A stretch of 64,000 nucleotides of DNA from Dyella sp. M7H15-1. Its GTDB lineage: Bacteria > Pseudomonadota > Gammaproteobacteria > Xanthomonadales > Rhodanobacteraceae. The position numbers and the translations under genes were made by a program. The stretch is taken from contig NZ_CP035300.1 of the NCBI RefSeq assembly GCF_004114615.1, forward strand, positions 806,001 to 870,000. The letters are read 5' to 3'. Below, in pieces: positions 1 through 12,366 of this stretch (within the stretch, counting starts at the first letter, position 1; each line of letters opens with the position of its first letter). The notes under the pieces were generated by a model. The model had not been told where the DNA came from. It saw nothing but the letters and a program-made list of their open reading frames with translations, and made no database searches.

Positions 1-1708
<1,708 letters not shown>

Positions 1709-4282
1709 TCAGGAAAGCGCCTTCAACCGATAAAGCGCCTCAAGTGCTTCCCGCGGTGTCATCGCATCCAGATCCATGCTTTCCAGCACTCGCTCGACCA
1801 CGGACGGCATTGCCGCAAACAATCCAAGCTGCGGCGATGCAGGTGCCGTTGCAGCCGGTGCCGCAACATGTGCATGCATGCCACGCTCCAATTTCGCCAG
1901 GGTGCGTCGAGCGTCGGCGATCACCCCTTTGGGCAAGCCAGCCAGCGCGGCGACCTGCAGGCCGAAGCTGCGGTTGGCCGGGCCTTCCTTCACCGCATGC
2001 ATAAACACCAACTGCTCGCCGTATTCGACCGCGTCGAGGTGCACATTGGCGATGGTCCCATATTCGGAAGCTAGTTCCGTCAGCTCGAAATAATGCGTGG
2101 CGAACAGCGTATAAGCACAGCTGGACGCAGCAAGATGAACGGCTGCGGCGCGAGCGAGTGCGAGGCCGTCATAGGTGCTGGTGCCGCGCCCGACTTCATC
2201 CATCAGCACCAGACTTTGTGGCGTGGCGTTGTGAAGAATATTGGCGGTCTCGCTCATTTCCACCATGAAAGTGGACTGGCCGCGCGAAAGATCGTCGCCC
2301 GCGCCGATACGCGTGAAGATGCGGTCGGTCGGTCCGATGGTCGCAGACTTGGCTGGTACGTAACTGCCGATATGTGCCAGCAGCACGATCAGTGCGTTCT
2401 GTCGCATATAAGTCGATTTACCGCCCATGTTCGGGCCGGTAATCACTAGCATGCGACGGTTGTCGTCCAGCATCAGGTCATTGGGCTCAAACGGCTCTTC
2501 GCGAACCTTTTCCACCACCGGATGGCGCCCGCGTTCGATTGCGATGCCAGCTACGTCGGTGAGTTCGGGCGCACTCCAGTCCAGCGCTTCGGCGCGTTCG
2601 GCAAGCGCGCACAGCACATCGAGTTCAGCCATGGCGGCTGCGGCGTGCTTGAGTGGTTCGAGCTGTTCGGTGAGCGTGTCCAGCAGTGCTTCGTACAGAG
2701 CACGTTCGCGCATCAGCGAGCGTTCCTTGGCCGACAGCACCTTGTCCTCGAAGGTCTTCAATTCTTCGGTGATGTAACGCTCGGCGTTTTTGGTGGTTTG
2801 GCGACGTGTGTAGTGCGTGGGTGCCTTGTCCGCGTGGCCCTTGCTGATCTCGATGTAATAGCCGTGTACGCGGTTGTAGCCGACTTTCAGCGTGGGGATG
2901 CCGCTGGCAGCTTTCTCGCGCTCTTCGAGTTCGATCAGGTATTGATCGGCGTGGGTGGACAGGCGGCGCAGTTCATCCAGCTCGGCATCGTAACCATTGG
3001 CAATGATGCCGCCGTCGCGCAACAACACGGGCGGTTGTTCGATGATGGCTCGCTTGAGCAGCTCGGCCGTCACGCCATGATCGCCGATGCCATCGATCAG
3101 CGCATGCAGTAGCGGGCTGTCGAGCGCGGCAACTGAATCGCGCAAAGCCGGAGCCGCGGCAAGACCATCGCGCAAGGTAGACAGGTCACGCGGACGTGCC
3201 GAACGCAATGCTACGCGAGCTAGGATGCGTTCCAGGTCGCCAATGCCGCGCAACTGATCGCGCAGGCTCTCGTAACGATGCGTTTCGATCAAGGCGCCGA
3301 TCGCCTGGTGGCGTCGACGCAAGATCTCGCGCGAGCGCAGCGGGCGATTCAGCCACCGCCGCATCAAGCGTGCGCCCATGGGTGTCACCGTTTCATCCAG
3401 CACGCCGAGCAGTGTGTATTCGGTGCGTCCGCTGGGGTGCGTATCCAGCTCCAGGTTGCGGCGAGTGGCGGCGTCCAGCGCGATCGTTTCGCTGGCGCTT
3501 TCCACCGACATGCCGGAAAGGTGTGGCAACGTACTCTTTTGCGTTTCTCCCACGTAACCAAGCAGACAACCGGCGGCGGCAATCGCCAGTGGCATGTTGT
3601 CCACGCCGAAGCCACCGAGGTCGCGCGTGCCGAAGAAGCGGTTGAGTTCGCGCCGAGCCGCATCGCTATCGAAGTGCCACGGTGGACGCTTGCGCAAGCT
3701 GGGCAGGGAACTCACTAGTTTCGGCCATGCCACATCTTCGTCCACCAGTGTTTCGGCCGGCTGCAAGCGCGCCAGCTCAGCAGCAAGCGCTTCGGCATTG
3801 GACACTTCGCTCAGCAGGAAACGGCCGCTGGCAAGATCGACCCAGGCCAATCCGTAGCTACCATGCGCACCGGCGGCAATCGCCAGCAAAAGGTTGTCGC
3901 GCCGTTCTTCCAACAAAGCGGCATCGGTGACCGTGCCCGGCGTGACGATGCGCACCACTTTGCGGTCCACCGGTCCCTTGGCCAGCGCCGGATCGCCAAT
4001 CTGTTCGCAGATCGCTACCGACTCCCCCAGCCGCACCAGCTTGGCCAGGTAATTTTCAACTGCGTGATACGGCACGCCCGCCATCGGAATGGGCTGCCCC
4101 GCCGACTGTCCTCGCTGCGTCAGCGTTATGTCCATCAAGCGCGCCGCCTTGCGAGCGTCGTCATAGAACAGTTCGTAGAAATCCCCCATGCGGAAAAATA
4201 GCAGCACATCGGGATGTGCGGCCTTGGTCGCGAGGTATTGGCGCATCAAGGGGGTATGCAGGTTCAGATCTTCTTGATTCAT
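1709..4282 (-). CDS. mutS: DNA mismatch repair protein MutS
   Basis: Recognises base mismatches and small loops and starts methyl-directed mismatch repair with MutL. The protein has 857 residues, normal for bacterial MutS (about 850). The N-terminal mismatch-reading motif FYE is present (Phe35, Glu37 in [11 protein letters not shown]). The connector, lever and clamp regions follow, then the ABC-type ATPase with Walker [10 protein letters not shown] near residue 620 and the DEVGRGTST Walker B/signature region. The last 30 or so residues keep the [14 protein letters not shown] tail used for dimer/tetramer contacts. It stands alone on the minus strand, divergent from the DUF6311 gene. No lesion is visible. 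Confidence 0.97.
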   Translation of the reverse strand: MNQEDLNLHTPLMRQYLATKAAHPDVLLFFRMGDFYELFYDDARKAARLMDITLTQRGQSAGQPIPMAGVPYHAVENYLAKLVRLGESVAICEQIGDPALAKGPVDRKVVRIVTPGTVTDAALLEERRDNLLLAIAAGAHGSYGLAWVDLASGRFLLSEVSNAEALAAELARLQPAETLVDEDVAWPKLVSSLPSLRKRPPWHFDSDAARRELNRFFGTRDLGGFGVDNMPLAIAAAGCLLGYVGETQKSTLPHLSGMSVESASETIALDAATRRNLELDTHPSGRTEYTLLGVLDETVTPMGARLMRRWLNRPLRSREILRRRHQAIGALIETHRYESLRDQLRGIGDLERILARVALRSARPRDLSTLRDGLAAAPALRDSVAALDSPLLHALIDGIGDHGVTAELLKRAIIEQPPVLLRDGGIIANGYDAELDELRRLSTHADQYLIELEEREKAASGIPTLKVGYNRVHGYYIEISKGHADKAPTHYTRRQTTKNAERYITEELKTFEDKVLSAKERSLMRERALYEALLDTLTEQLEPLKHAAAAMAELDVLCALAERAEALDWSAPELTDVAGIAIERGRHPVVEKVREEPFEPNDLMLDDNRRMLVITGPNMGGKSTYMRQNALIVLLAHIGSYVPAKSATIGPTDRIFTRIGAGDDLSRGQSTFMVEMSETANILHNATPQSLVLMDEVGRGTSTYDGLALARAAAVHLAASSCAYTLFATHYFELTELASEYGTIANVHLDAVEYGEQLVFMHAVKEGPANRSFGLQVAALAGLPKGVIADARRTLAKLERGMHAHVAAPAATAPASPQLGLFAAMPSVVERVLESMDLDAMTPREALEALYRLKALS

Positions 4283-4446
4283 GCGATAGCGTAGAGGATG
4301 GGCGGATGCAACAATGGCTAGCTGGGAAAACGTGAAAGTTTCGCATGGATGCGCTGCTTTGCCTATTTGGACGCAAACGCTGCTTCATGGGCGTTAAATT
4401 CCGTACCATTGGGTATCGGATGTTCGGTCCGGGGGAACCTTTGACG

Positions 4447-6159
4447 ATGACAAACAACATGCCTCCCAAGGGTGTCCAGGTGATGGCTGTGGTTTTGATT
4501 GGCGTGCTTGTGTTTGCCGCCATGGGCGGCGCCCACGTTGTTTCACCGACGCATATCGGCTGGCTGATGACGGGCGGTGACACGCCGGCACACTATTTGG
4601 GGTGGAGCTATTTTCGACATACGTCGTGGTGGCAATGGCCATTGGGCGCCAATCCCGAGTATGGCAGCGATGCGCCTGGCACTATCGTCATGTCGGATTC
4701 CATTCCCGTCGCGGCTTTTTTCTTCAAGCTCTGGCGTGGCTGGCTTTCCCTCGACTTTCAGTACTTCGGCATCTGGGTGCTGTTTTGCTTCGTGATGCAG
4801 GCGTGGTTCGGTTACCGCCTGATGGAACGTCTGTCCGAGGATGTTTGGCTGAGGTTGTTCGGGTGCTTTTTTTTCACCACTGCAGCGATTTTTTTGGTAC
4901 GCATTTACATGCACCCTGCGCTGTCGGCGCAATGGATATTGTTGGCGGCGATCTATCTGGGCCTGGATAAACACCTGCGCACTACAGCGTGGTGGGCTTT
5001 GCTGCTTTTTGCCGCGCTGGTTCATGCCTATCTGCTGGTTATGACCTCAGCATTGTGGCTTGCGTGCCTCTTTCATCATGTGCGCATTCGCTCCATGCGG
5101 CTGCCGGCGATGCTGGGCTATGTGCTCGCAGTGATGTTCAGCATCGTACTGGCGATGTGGTCTGCGGGTTATTTTGTTCATGAGGCGGTGGTTCCACTGA
5201 ACGTCCGCTCGTACACTAATTTAGCGTTTCCCATATGGTCGGGTTTTTGCGTGGGGGATCCATGGTCCCACATCATCCCATGCAGCAAGTTCGAATCGCT
5301 GGGAATAGCTCTGCAGTTGGGGGACGGATTCGGCTATTTTGGCTTGGGTTATCTGGTGCTTTCGGTCATTGCACTGGTTTTTCTTGCACTGGGCAAGCGG
5401 ATGTCGCCAGGATGGTCCGGCGCAGTGCGGCCAATGTTGTTGGTGTCGCTCATGTTACTGATCTATGCGATGGGCGATCGCGTCTACGTCGGGCCGCACT
5501 TGCTTTTTGCTTTCCATTGGCCTGATCCATTGGATTACGCGGCACATGTGTTCCGCGGGGCCGGTCGCATGATCTGGCCTCTGTGGTATTTGTGCTTATT
5601 TATGGTGATGGCCGCGGTGATTTCGGGTTTCGATACCCAATACGCCCGAGTTGTTCTCTTGGTTGCGTTCATTTTGCAATGTGCGGATCTATCGACGGTG
5701 GCCATGAAGTTGCAGCGCGAACTCAAGCAGCGAACTGTTGGCATTCCCCGGCTCGGCTCGCCGCAATGGATATTGCTGGACAAGCAATATCGCCATTTTG
5801 TCTTCATCAAACCCCGCACGTTGCCCAATATCCTGGTGGGATGGAGTCAGGACTACCGAATGCTTACCTTGCAGGCGGCACGCGATGGCCTGAGTGTGAA
5901 CATCGGTTATCTCTCTCGAATGAATGAGACAGTGCTGGATGCCGCACTGGCCAAGCGTACAGCGCTGCTTCTTGGAGGTGGTGCCGAACCCTCAACCTAC
6001 TATGTCATTGATGACAGTGACTTGTGGCAGAAAATCCTGTGTGCTCCCGATCATGGGCAATGGCACGGCATGCTGAACAACATGCCATTGCTGGTGCCGG
6101 ATCCATCGCCTGATCTCAAGCTTCCACCGGCTTCTGTCGGTCAGGCTTGCAGCGGATAA
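4447..6159 (+). CDS. DUF6311-type polytopic membrane protein
   Basis: A 570-residue inner-membrane protein with about ten hydrophobic segments. The N-terminal loop carries GGDTPAHYLGW and, a little later, PLGANPEYG and SDSIPVAAF, which I recall as the hallmark of the DUF6311 family found beside polysaccharide and glycosyl-transfer genes. The soluble C-terminal third (after about residue 410) is probably periplasmic. Glycan-related membrane function is inference from topology and family company; no catalytic residues are known to me. Start: an upstream ATG at 4345 would add 34 residues, but 4447 has a GGGGGA site at 4431-4436 and gives a compact N terminus before the first membrane segment. 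It lies between mutS (divergent) and pncC (22 bases downstream). Confidence 0.7.
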   Translation: MTNNMPPKGVQVMAVVLIGVLVFAAMGGAHVVSPTHIGWLMTGGDTPAHYLGWSYFRHTSWWQWPLGANPEYGSDAPGTIVMSDSIPVAAFFFKLWRGWLSLDFQYFGIWVLFCFVMQAWFGYRLMERLSEDVWLRLFGCFFFTTAAIFLVRIYMHPALSAQWILLAAIYLGLDKHLRTTAWWALLLFAALVHAYLLVMTSALWLACLFHHVRIRSMRLPAMLGYVLAVMFSIVLAMWSAGYFVHEAVVPLNVRSYTNLAFPIWSGFCVGDPWSHIIPCSKFESLGIALQLGDGFGYFGLGYLVLSVIALVFLALGKRMSPGWSGAVRPMLLVSLMLLIYAMGDRVYVGPHLLFAFHWPDPLDYAAHVFRGAGRMIWPLWYLCLFMVMAAVISGFDTQYARVVLLVAFILQCADLSTVAMKLQRELKQRTVGIPRLGSPQWILLDKQYRHFVFIKPRTLPNILVGWSQDYRMLTLQAARDGLSVNIGYLSRMNETVLDAALAKRTALLLGGGAEPSTYYVIDDSDLWQKILCAPDHGQWHGMLNNMPLLVPDPSPDLKLPPASVGQACSG

Positions 6160-6181
6160 TTCAAAGCGAGCACATTTCACC

Positions 6182-6691
6182 ATGTACGTCACCCCAAACA
6201 CGGCCGATGATGACCTGCGAGAGCTGGCGCAACGCGTCGTCGAAGCGGTGCAGCATCATCAGTACACCCTGGTTACCGCCGAATCGTGTACCGGCGGCTG
6301 GATCGCCAAGATACTGACCGATCTGTCTGGCAGCTCTGCCTGGTTCGACGGGGGTGTGGTCAGTTACAGCAATGCGGCCAAAACATCGTTGCTGGGTGTT
6401 CGGCGGGAGACGCTGGAGCGCTATGGCGCAGTGAGCGAGGAAACCGTGCTGGAGATGGTGGCCGGTGTCATGGATCGTTTCGGGGCCAGCGTGGCGGTGG
6501 CGGTCACGGGCATTGCCGGACCCACTGGCGGTACGCCACAGAAACCTGTCGGCACCGTGTGGATCGGTTGGAAACGCCGCGACAGCGAGGCGCGTGCCAG
6601 GTTGTTTCATTTCGCGGGTGATCGTGAGGCGGTGCGGCGACAAACCGTGGCCGAAGCGCTCATCGGTGTTCGCGAGATGCTGACAAATTGA
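6182..6691 (+). CDS. pncC: Nicotinamide-nucleotide amidase PncC (CinA C-terminal domain)
   Basis: Hydrolyses nicotinamide mononucleotide to nicotinate mononucleotide in the pyridine nucleotide salvage cycle. At 169 residues it is the stand-alone CinA C-terminal domain form. The catalytic serine lies in TAESCTGG (about residue 34), and VSYSNAAK, GAVSEETV and VTGIAGPTGGT are family blocks. Position just upstream of recA is the common proteobacterial arrangement, which is why older annotations call it a competence-damage protein. The gap to recA is about 90 bases, so recA probably has its own promoter. Confidence 0.92.
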   Translation: MYVTPNTADDDLRELAQRVVEAVQHHQYTLVTAESCTGGWIAKILTDLSGSSAWFDGGVVSYSNAAKTSLLGVRRETLERYGAVSEETVLEMVAGVMDRFGASVAVAVTGIAGPTGGTPQKPVGTVWIGWKRRDSEARARLFHFAGDREAVRRQTVAEALIGVREMLTN

Positions 6692-6783
6692 GTAGAAATT
6701 GACCAACTGTTCGGCTTGACCGATGTGGGATACTTGGACTCCGCATCGATCCCAACCCGTGAGACGGGAACGGAGGACGATGC

Positions 6784-7851
6784 ATGCCTCGACCACTTAC
6801 GACCGGAATCAAGACGATGGATGACAACAAGCGCAAGGCGCTGGCTTCCGCCCTCGGCCAGATTGAGAAGCAATTCGGCAAAGGCGCTGTCATGCGCCTG
6901 GGCGACCGCACCGACGACAACATCGAAACCATTTCCACCGGTTCGTTGGGCTTGGATATCGCACTGGGCGTCGGTGGCCTGCCGCGCGGCCGTGTGATCG
7001 AGATCTACGGCCCGGAATCCTCCGGTAAAACCACGCTCACCCTGCAGGTGATCGCCAACTGCCAGAAGAATGGTGGTACCGCGGCCTTCGTCGACGCCGA
7101 GCATGCGCTCGATCCGACCTATGCGCAGAAGCTGGGCGTGAATGTGGACGACCTGTTGGTGTCGCAGCCCGACACGGGCGAGCAGGCGCTGGAAATCGCT
7201 GACATGCTGGTGCGCTCCGGCGCCGTGGATATCGTGGTGGTCGACTCGGTCGCTGCGCTCACGCCCAAGGCCGAAATCGAAGGCGAAATGGGCGATTCCC
7301 ATGTCGGCCTGCATGCCCGCCTGATGAGCCAGGCATTGCGCAAGCTCACCGCCAATATCAAGAAATCGAATTGCCTAGTGATCTTCATCAATCAGATCCG
7401 CATGAAGATCGGCGTGATGTTCGGCAGCCCGGAAACCACGACGGGCGGTAACGCGTTGAAGTTCTACGCCTCCGTGCGCCTGGATATCCGTCGCATTGGT
7501 GCAGTGAAGAAGGGCGAGGAAATCATCGGTTCGGAGACCCGCGTGAAAGTGGTGAAGAACAAGGTGGCGCCGCCATTCCGCCAGGCCGAGTTCGAAATCC
7601 TCTATGGCGAAGGTTCCTCGCGCGAAGGCGAAATCATCGAACTGGGTGTGAAGGAAAACCTGATCGACAAGTCAGGCGCCTGGTACAGCTACAAGGGCGA
7701 GCGCATCGGGCAGGGCAAGGAAAACGTGCGCCAGTTCCTCCGCGACAACGCCGCCATCACCGACGAGATCGATCGCGAGTTGCGCGCACGCTTGCTGGTG
7801 AACAGCAGCGGTGCCATGGCTTCTTCCGACGAAGCCCTGGAAGAAGCCTGA
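6784..7851 (+). CDS. recA: Recombinase RecA
   Basis: Strand-exchange ATPase for homologous recombination and co-protease for LexA in the SOS response. Walker A GPESSGKT lies near residues 77-84, Walker B in [12 protein letters not shown], and loop L2 in [19 protein letters not shown]. Two starts are possible. ATG 6784 has an excellent GGAGG at 6772-6776 with 7-nt spacing and adds [14 protein letters not shown] 6817 gives the usual RecA N terminus [13 protein letters not shown] (344 residues) but has a weak upstream site. Family alignment favours 6817, while the ribosome site favours 6784. A LexA operator could not be assigned in the 92-base upstream gap. Confidence 0.97.
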   Translation: MPRPLTTGIKTMDDNKRKALASALGQIEKQFGKGAVMRLGDRTDDNIETISTGSLGLDIALGVGGLPRGRVIEIYGPESSGKTTLTLQVIANCQKNGGTAAFVDAEHALDPTYAQKLGVNVDDLLVSQPDTGEQALEIADMLVRSGAVDIVVVDSVAALTPKAEIEGEMGDSHVGLHARLMSQALRKLTANIKKSNCLVIFINQIRMKIGVMFGSPETTTGGNALKFYASVRLDIRRIGAVKKGEEIIGSETRVKVVKNKVAPPFRQAEFEILYGEGSSREGEIIELGVKENLIDKSGAWYSYKGERIGQGKENVRQFLRDNAAITDEIDRELRARLLVNSSGAMASSDEALEEA

Positions 7852-8036
7852 GCATGAGCGAAAAACGCCTGCATAGTGTAGAAGGGGAGCAGACGGGGCA
7901 GATTTACAAGGTTTTTTGATCTGCCCAAGACGTCATCCCAGGGAGTGTCGAGTTTTAACTCGGCATGTTTTAGGTCGAGCTGGGGCTGGCGTTCCCAGAT
8001 AGATCACGACTGGCGTCGAGTAATCATCTGTTGCAC

Positions 8037-8528
8037 ATGAAACGCAAATCTAGCGATAAAACCACGGAGAGACCCAGCGCCTACAACAAGGCGCTCGGCC
8101 TGCTCGTACGCCGTGAACACTCTCGCCGAGAATTGCGCCAGAAGCTGGATCGCAGCGGCTACGCCGACGATGAAGCCTGTGAGGCGCTGGACCGCCTCGG
8201 CCAGCAGCATTGCCAGGACGACGATCGCTTTGCCGAAGCGCTGATCCGCAACCGCTCAGCGCAAGGTTACGGTCCCATGCGCCTGCGCGCCGAGCTGAAA
8301 AGCCACGGCTTGCCGGATGCACGCATTCGCAGCCTGCTGGAATCGGCCCAGATCGATTGGACTGATTCCGCTGCCGCCCAATTGCGCCGCCGCTATGGCT
8401 CTGCAGGCACAACGGACCCGGCCGAACGCACCCGCAGGGCGCAATTCCTCTTGCGCAGAGGCTTTTCCGCCGTCACAGTACGGGATGTAACCCACGCCGA
8501 CGTGGACGCTGCTGACGCTTCCCCCTGA
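8037..8528 (+). CDS. recX: Regulatory protein RecX
   Basis: Small helical modulator that binds RecA filaments and limits their growth. It has 163 residues, within the family range, with three-helix repeats visible as [35 protein letters not shown] and [11 protein letters not shown], the classic RecX modules. The ATG at 8037 is preferred over an in-frame TTG two codons earlier. It lies 185 bases after recA and directly before alaS, the conserved recA-recX-alaS order. The gap to recA contains a short TCGAG/CTCGG stem near 7948 but no clear terminator, so read-through from recA is plausible. Confidence 0.92.
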   Translation: MKRKSSDKTTERPSAYNKALGLLVRREHSRRELRQKLDRSGYADDEACEALDRLGQQHCQDDDRFAEALIRNRSAQGYGPMRLRAELKSHGLPDARIRSLLESAQIDWTDSAAAQLRRRYGSAGTTDPAERTRRAQFLLRRGFSAVTVRDVTHADVDAADASP

Positions 8529-8611
8529 GTTCCCTGTTCCAGAAGGATGGATGGGCCGGTCGCGGCGTCGGCGCTGTGCGGCGGTCCCTTTTGTCTTTTT
8601 GCCATGACATC

Positions 8612-11248
8612 ATGAAAACCGCTGATATACGCTCTGCTTTTCTCGATTACTTCCGCGCCAAGGATCACACCATCGTGCCGTCCAGCTCGCTGGTACCCGG
8701 AAACGATCCGACCTTGCTGTTCACCAACTCCGGCATGGTGCAGTTCAAGAACGTATTCCTCGGCAGCGAAAAGCCACCCTACGTGCGCGCGGCTGATGTA
8801 CAGCGATGCCTGCGCGCGGGCGGCAAGCACAACGACCTGGATTCGGTGGGCTATACCGCGCGTCACCACACTTTCTTCGAGATGCTTGGCAACTGGTCGT
8901 TCGGCGATTACTTCAAGCGTGACGCCATACGCTATGCCTGGGAGCTGCTGACCGAGGTCTTCAAGCTGCCGCGCGAAAAACTGTGGGTCACGGTCTATCA
9001 CACAGACAACGATGCCTACGACATCTGGAATAAGGAATTGGGCGTACCGGCCGAGCGCATCGTGCGTATCGGCGACAACCAAGGTGCGTTGTATGCCTCG
9101 GACAATTTCTGGCAGATGGCCGACACCGGTCCATGCGGTCCCTGTACCGAAATTTTCTACGACCACGGCCCAGAGATTGCCGGCGGCCCGCCCGGCTCAC
9201 CCCATGAAGATGGCGATCGCTACATCGAAATCTGGAACCTCGTGTTCATGCAGTTCGACCGCGCGCCCGACGGCACGCTGTCGCCACTGCCAGCCCCGTG
9301 CGTGGACACCGGCATGGGCCTGGAACGTCTCGCCGCCGTGTTGCAGCACGTGCACTCCAACTACGAAATCGATCTGTTCCAGCACCTGATCAAGGTGGCT
9401 GCGGAACTAACGAGCACGAAAGAGCTGACCAACAAATCCCTACGCGTGATCGCAGATCACATCCGCGCGTGTTCCTTCCTGATCGTGGACGGCGTGTTGC
9501 CGTCGAACGAAGGTCGCGGTTATGTATTGCGCCGAATCATCCGCCGCGCGCTGCGCCATGGCTGGATGCTCGGCGTACGCGGTGATTTCTTCTGGAAGAT
9601 GGTGCAGCCGCTGGTCGAGGAAATGGGCAGCGCCTATCCAGAACTGGCTGCGAAGCAGTCGTTCGTGGAAGACGCGCTGCGTACCGAAGAGCGACGCTTC
9701 TGCGAAACACTGGAAAACGGCATGCGCTTGTTCGATGTCGTGGCAACCAAGTCGGGCGACGAGATTCCGGGTGTGGACGCGTTCCGTTTGTACGATACCT
9801 ATGGCTTCCCGGTCGACCTGACTGCCGATATCGCACGCGAGCGCGGCCTCACCGTCGACATGGACGGCTTCGAGCAAGCCATGAAGGAGCAGCAGGAGCG
9901 TAGTCGCGAAGGCGGTAAATTCGAAGCCAAGGGCCAGATGCCGGCCGAACTCGCCAGCCAGCTCAAGCCCACTGCTTTCCTCGGTTACGAAACCTTGTCG
10001 AGCCAGGATTGCAAGGTGGTTGGCATAGTCCGCGCGGGCAAGCAGATCGATCAGCTTGCGGCGGGCGAAGAAGGCCTGGTGATCCTTGACCGCACACCGT
10101 TCTACGCCGAGTCGGGCGGCCAGATCGGCGACACCGGTATCCTGTCGAACGGGGCCGGTTCGTTGGACGTTGTCGATACGCTCAAGATGGGCGGTGTGTT
10201 CTTCGGTCATGCTGGTCGCTGGCAAGGCGTGCAACCACTGCGCACCGGCGATCTTATCGATGCCTCGGTGGACGCTTCGCGTCGCCAGGCCACCGTGCTC
10301 AACCACTCCGCCACACACTTGCTGCATGCTGCATTGCGCGAAGTGCTGGGCACGCATGTCATGCAGAAGGGGTCGCTGGTGGCTCCGGATCGCCTGCGTT
10401 TCGACTTTTCGCATTTCAAGCCTGTCAGCCGTGAAGAGCTGGCACGGATCGAGACGATGGTGAATGCCGAAGTGCGCCGCAACGCTGAAGCCGAAGTGCG
10501 TCACATGGCGTACGACGATGCCATTGCCTTGGGTGCGATGGCGCTGTTCGGCGAAAAGTACGGCGACGAAGTGCGCGTGCTGAAAATGGGCGATTTCTCC
10601 ACCGAACTTTGCGGCGGCACGCACGTTGACCGTACCGGTGACATCGGCCTGTTCAAGATCGTCAGCGAAGCAGGCGTGGCTTCTGGCGTGCGTCGTATGG
10701 AGGCTGTAACCGGAGCGGGTGCGTTGGCTTATGTGGCCGACGAAGAGCGTCGCCTGGGCGAATTGTCGAGCCTGCTTTCCAGTAGTGGCGACGATGTCGC
10801 TGAGAAGCTGCGTCAGTTGCTTGACCGTCAGAAAAAGCTCGAGCGCGAATTGGAATCACTGCGTGCCAAGGCAGCCGGTTCTATGACTGGCGACCTGGTC
10901 AGTTCGGCGAAAGATGTCGGCGGTATCAAGGTGATCGCTGCACGTCTGGAAGGTCTGGATGCCAAAGCATTGCGTGATGGCGTGGATCAATTGAAGCAAC
11001 AACTTATGGATTGTGTCGTGGTGCTGGCTGGTGCTGCAGAAGGTCGGGTTTCCCTGGTGGCGGGCGTGCATGGCAAGGCCGCAGGGCGCATCAAGGCGGG
11101 AGATCTGGTGGCGCATGTCGCCAGCCAGATCGAAGGAAAAGGTGGCGGCCGTCCAGACATGGCGCAAGGCGGCGGCTTCGACAAACCACAATTGTCTGAC
11201 GTCCTGACAGATGCCGTGGATTGGGTTGGAAAGCAGCTTGCCGGTTGA
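8612..11248 (+). CDS. alaS: Alanine--tRNA ligase
   Basis: Charges tRNA-Ala and edits misactivated Ser and Gly. The 878-residue protein has the usual architecture: class II catalytic core at the N terminus ([34 protein letters not shown]), tRNA-recognition domain, editing domain with the zinc/catalytic HSATHLLH and [11 protein letters not shown] motifs, and a C-terminal DHHA1 domain ending in [11 protein letters not shown]. The start at ATG 8612 ([14 protein letters not shown]) matches the family; an upstream GTG in frame is not needed. Both HxxxH and CxxxH editing motifs are intact. Confidence 0.98.
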   Translation: MKTADIRSAFLDYFRAKDHTIVPSSSLVPGNDPTLLFTNSGMVQFKNVFLGSEKPPYVRAADVQRCLRAGGKHNDLDSVGYTARHHTFFEMLGNWSFGDYFKRDAIRYAWELLTEVFKLPREKLWVTVYHTDNDAYDIWNKELGVPAERIVRIGDNQGALYASDNFWQMADTGPCGPCTEIFYDHGPEIAGGPPGSPHEDGDRYIEIWNLVFMQFDRAPDGTLSPLPAPCVDTGMGLERLAAVLQHVHSNYEIDLFQHLIKVAAELTSTKELTNKSLRVIADHIRACSFLIVDGVLPSNEGRGYVLRRIIRRALRHGWMLGVRGDFFWKMVQPLVEEMGSAYPELAAKQSFVEDALRTEERRFCETLENGMRLFDVVATKSGDEIPGVDAFRLYDTYGFPVDLTADIARERGLTVDMDGFEQAMKEQQERSREGGKFEAKGQMPAELASQLKPTAFLGYETLSSQDCKVVGIVRAGKQIDQLAAGEEGLVILDRTPFYAESGGQIGDTGILSNGAGSLDVVDTLKMGGVFFGHAGRWQGVQPLRTGDLIDASVDASRRQATVLNHSATHLLHAALREVLGTHVMQKGSLVAPDRLRFDFSHFKPVSREELARIETMVNAEVRRNAEAEVRHMAYDDAIALGAMALFGEKYGDEVRVLKMGDFSTELCGGTHVDRTGDIGLFKIVSEAGVASGVRRMEAVTGAGALAYVADEERRLGELSSLLSSSGDDVAEKLRQLLDRQKKLERELESLRAKAAGSMTGDLVSSAKDVGGIKVIAARLEGLDAKALRDGVDQLKQQLMDCVVVLAGAAEGRVSLVAGVHGKAAGRIKAGDLVAHVASQIEGKGGGRPDMAQGGGFDKPQLSDVLTDAVDWVGKQLAG

Positions 11249-11362
11249 TGCGCCGCATATGGACCCGATGTAAAGATTGTGTATAGATTGCACTTGGTGC
11301 CTGTGCTCAGTTAATATCCTTAAGATTACGGTGCTATCTGGTTGCGTCAGGTACCGTGAAAG

Positions 11363-11392
11363 CCAAGTTGTTTTTCGAGGCAACTTGGTTTT
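11363..11392 (+). terminator. Stem-loop with short T-run after alaS
   Basis: CCAAGTTG (11363-11370) pairs with CAACTTGG (11381-11388) across a 10-nt loop and is followed by TTTT. It lies 115 bases after the alaS stop in the alaS-csrA gap and could terminate alaS transcripts or form part of the csrA leader. The weak T-run limits confidence. Confidence 0.45.
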
Positions 11393-11520
11393 GGAGCCGG
11401 GGAAGGCGGTAAGGCCTTTGACGGACGCGAACGTCAGAACTGCGTGATGGATGTGCTCAGGGGTGAGGCAACAACATGCAGATGGCCTATGACCACAAGC
11501 ATTAAAATGGAGTAGCAGCT

Positions 11521-11727
11521 ATGTTGATTCTGACCCGCAGGGTCGGTGAAACCCTGATGATCGGCGACGAGGTGACCGTTACCGTTCTTGGCGTGAAGGG
11601 CAATCAGGTCCGTATTGGTATCAATGCGCCCAAAAACGTCGCCGTACACCGCGAAGAGATCTACCAACGTATCAAGGGCGAGAACGAGCATCATGGCGGC
11701 GCTTCGGGGCAATCAGGTGGTCATTGA
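11521..11727 (+). CDS. csrA: Carbon storage regulator CsrA
   Basis: RNA-binding dimer that controls translation and stability of mRNAs with GGA-containing sites, coupling carbon metabolism, motility and biofilm traits. The N terminus [16 protein letters not shown] and the block [14 protein letters not shown] are diagnostic, with RNA-binding Arg44-type residue in [13 protein letters not shown]. At 68 residues it is slightly longer than the 61-residue E. coli protein, with a Gly/His/Ser-rich tail. It has a 272-base leader region after alaS, consistent with its own promoters as in related plant pathogens (family knowledge). tRNA-Ser follows 69 bases later. Confidence 0.97.
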   Translation: MLILTRRVGETLMIGDEVTVTVLGVKGNQVRIGINAPKNVAVHREEIYQRIKGENEHHGGASGQSGGH

Positions 11728-11796
11728 TCGACCCTTTACCTTAAGGGCTTTGGCCAGTATCCTTGCGGGCTCCGCGGCGACGCGGAAACAAAACAC

Positions 11797-11889
11797 GGAG
11801 AGATGCCCGAGAGGCCGAAGGGGCTCCCCTGCTAAGGGAGTATAGGGTCAAAAGCCTTATCGAGGGTTCGAATCCCTCTCTCTCCGCCA
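11797..11889 (+). tRNA. tRNA-Ser (anticodon GCU), CCA encoded
   Basis: The acceptor stem GGAGAGA pairs with TCTCTCC, followed by discriminator G and an encoded CCA ending at 11889. The anticodon arm reads CTCCCCT-GCT-AAGGGAG, giving GCU for Ser AGC/AGU codons. A long variable arm, as expected for a class II tRNA, precedes the T arm GAGGGTTCGAATCCCTC. The position after csrA is conserved in Xanthomonadales. Its 3' end is also part of the large palindrome at 11868-11949. Confidence 0.96.
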
Positions 11890-11949
11890 GATACGCAAAA
11901 AGCCCCTTAAGGGGCTTTTTGCGTATCTGGCGGAGAGAGAGGGATTCGA
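11868..11949. repeat. Perfect 82-bp palindrome made from the tRNA-Ser 3' end
   Basis: Left arm 11868-11908 and right arm 11909-11949 are exact reverse complements over 41 bases with no spacer. The left arm is the T-arm/acceptor/CCA end of tRNA-Ser plus 19 downstream bases. The centre AAAAAGCCCCTT/AAGGGGCTTTTT is a normal-looking bidirectional intrinsic terminator. Homology stops abruptly at 11950. The outer 22 bases of the right arm are an inverted copy of the tRNA 3' end. Confidence 0.95.
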
Positions 11950-11996
11950 CACAAATTTGTCAGGAACAACTAGGACAGCTCAAATGGCTTGTTCAG

Positions 11997-12366
11997 TTAG
12001 CTGCCAGGAGTGAATGTGCACTCGTTCGGGCTTTGGCTCTGACAAGAACTTGGCTCGTCGGATTTAGACGCCTGCCATTTATCGGATAAGGTGATTTTCT
12101 CTGGATTTTTCAAGCTGAGCCTCAATCCGTCTTTGGTATCTGTCCCGTTTGGCTCGAAAAAGCCGTAATCGCAAAATATTTGCGTTTTCCCGTTCGTAAC
12201 CTTCGCATTGGCTTCAAGGAACTTGACGGATATTTGTTCGTTTTTGCTGCGTGAGGAGCGGTCACTTCCGATCCAAGTAATGCCCTGTGCTGCGTCGATT
12301 TCGTACTTGCACCCTTTCGAACTGCCTGCTGAGCAGTTCGCAGCCTTTATTGTTTCCGTACTTGGA
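11997..12366 (-). pseudogene. DUF3757-like secreted protein, signal peptide lost to IS3
   Basis: The C-terminal 122 or so codons of a small cysteine-rich protein survive. They read from CPSTETIKAANC through QIFCDYGF and GLRLSLKNPEK to the stop. The order CPS at the mature N terminus, then FCxYGF, resembles DUF3757 secreted proteins; this assignment is from recalled motifs and is tentative. At 12366/12367 the sequence turns into the truncated IS3-family element, so the signal peptide and promoter are gone. The open frame continues artificially into IS DNA. Base composition is lower in GC than its neighbours, which suggests transfer. Confidence 0.55.

Noticed and set aside
1709..4282. Several long plus-strand frames over mutS (for example 2522-3112)
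   Set aside because: They have low-complexity translations and no ribosome sites, and mirror the codon bias of mutS.
6692..6783. Possible LexA/SOS box upstream of recA (CCAACTGTTCG)
   Set aside because: It fits neither the enterobacterial CTG-N10-CAG nor the TTAG-N6-ACTA type palindrome; only half of any box is present.
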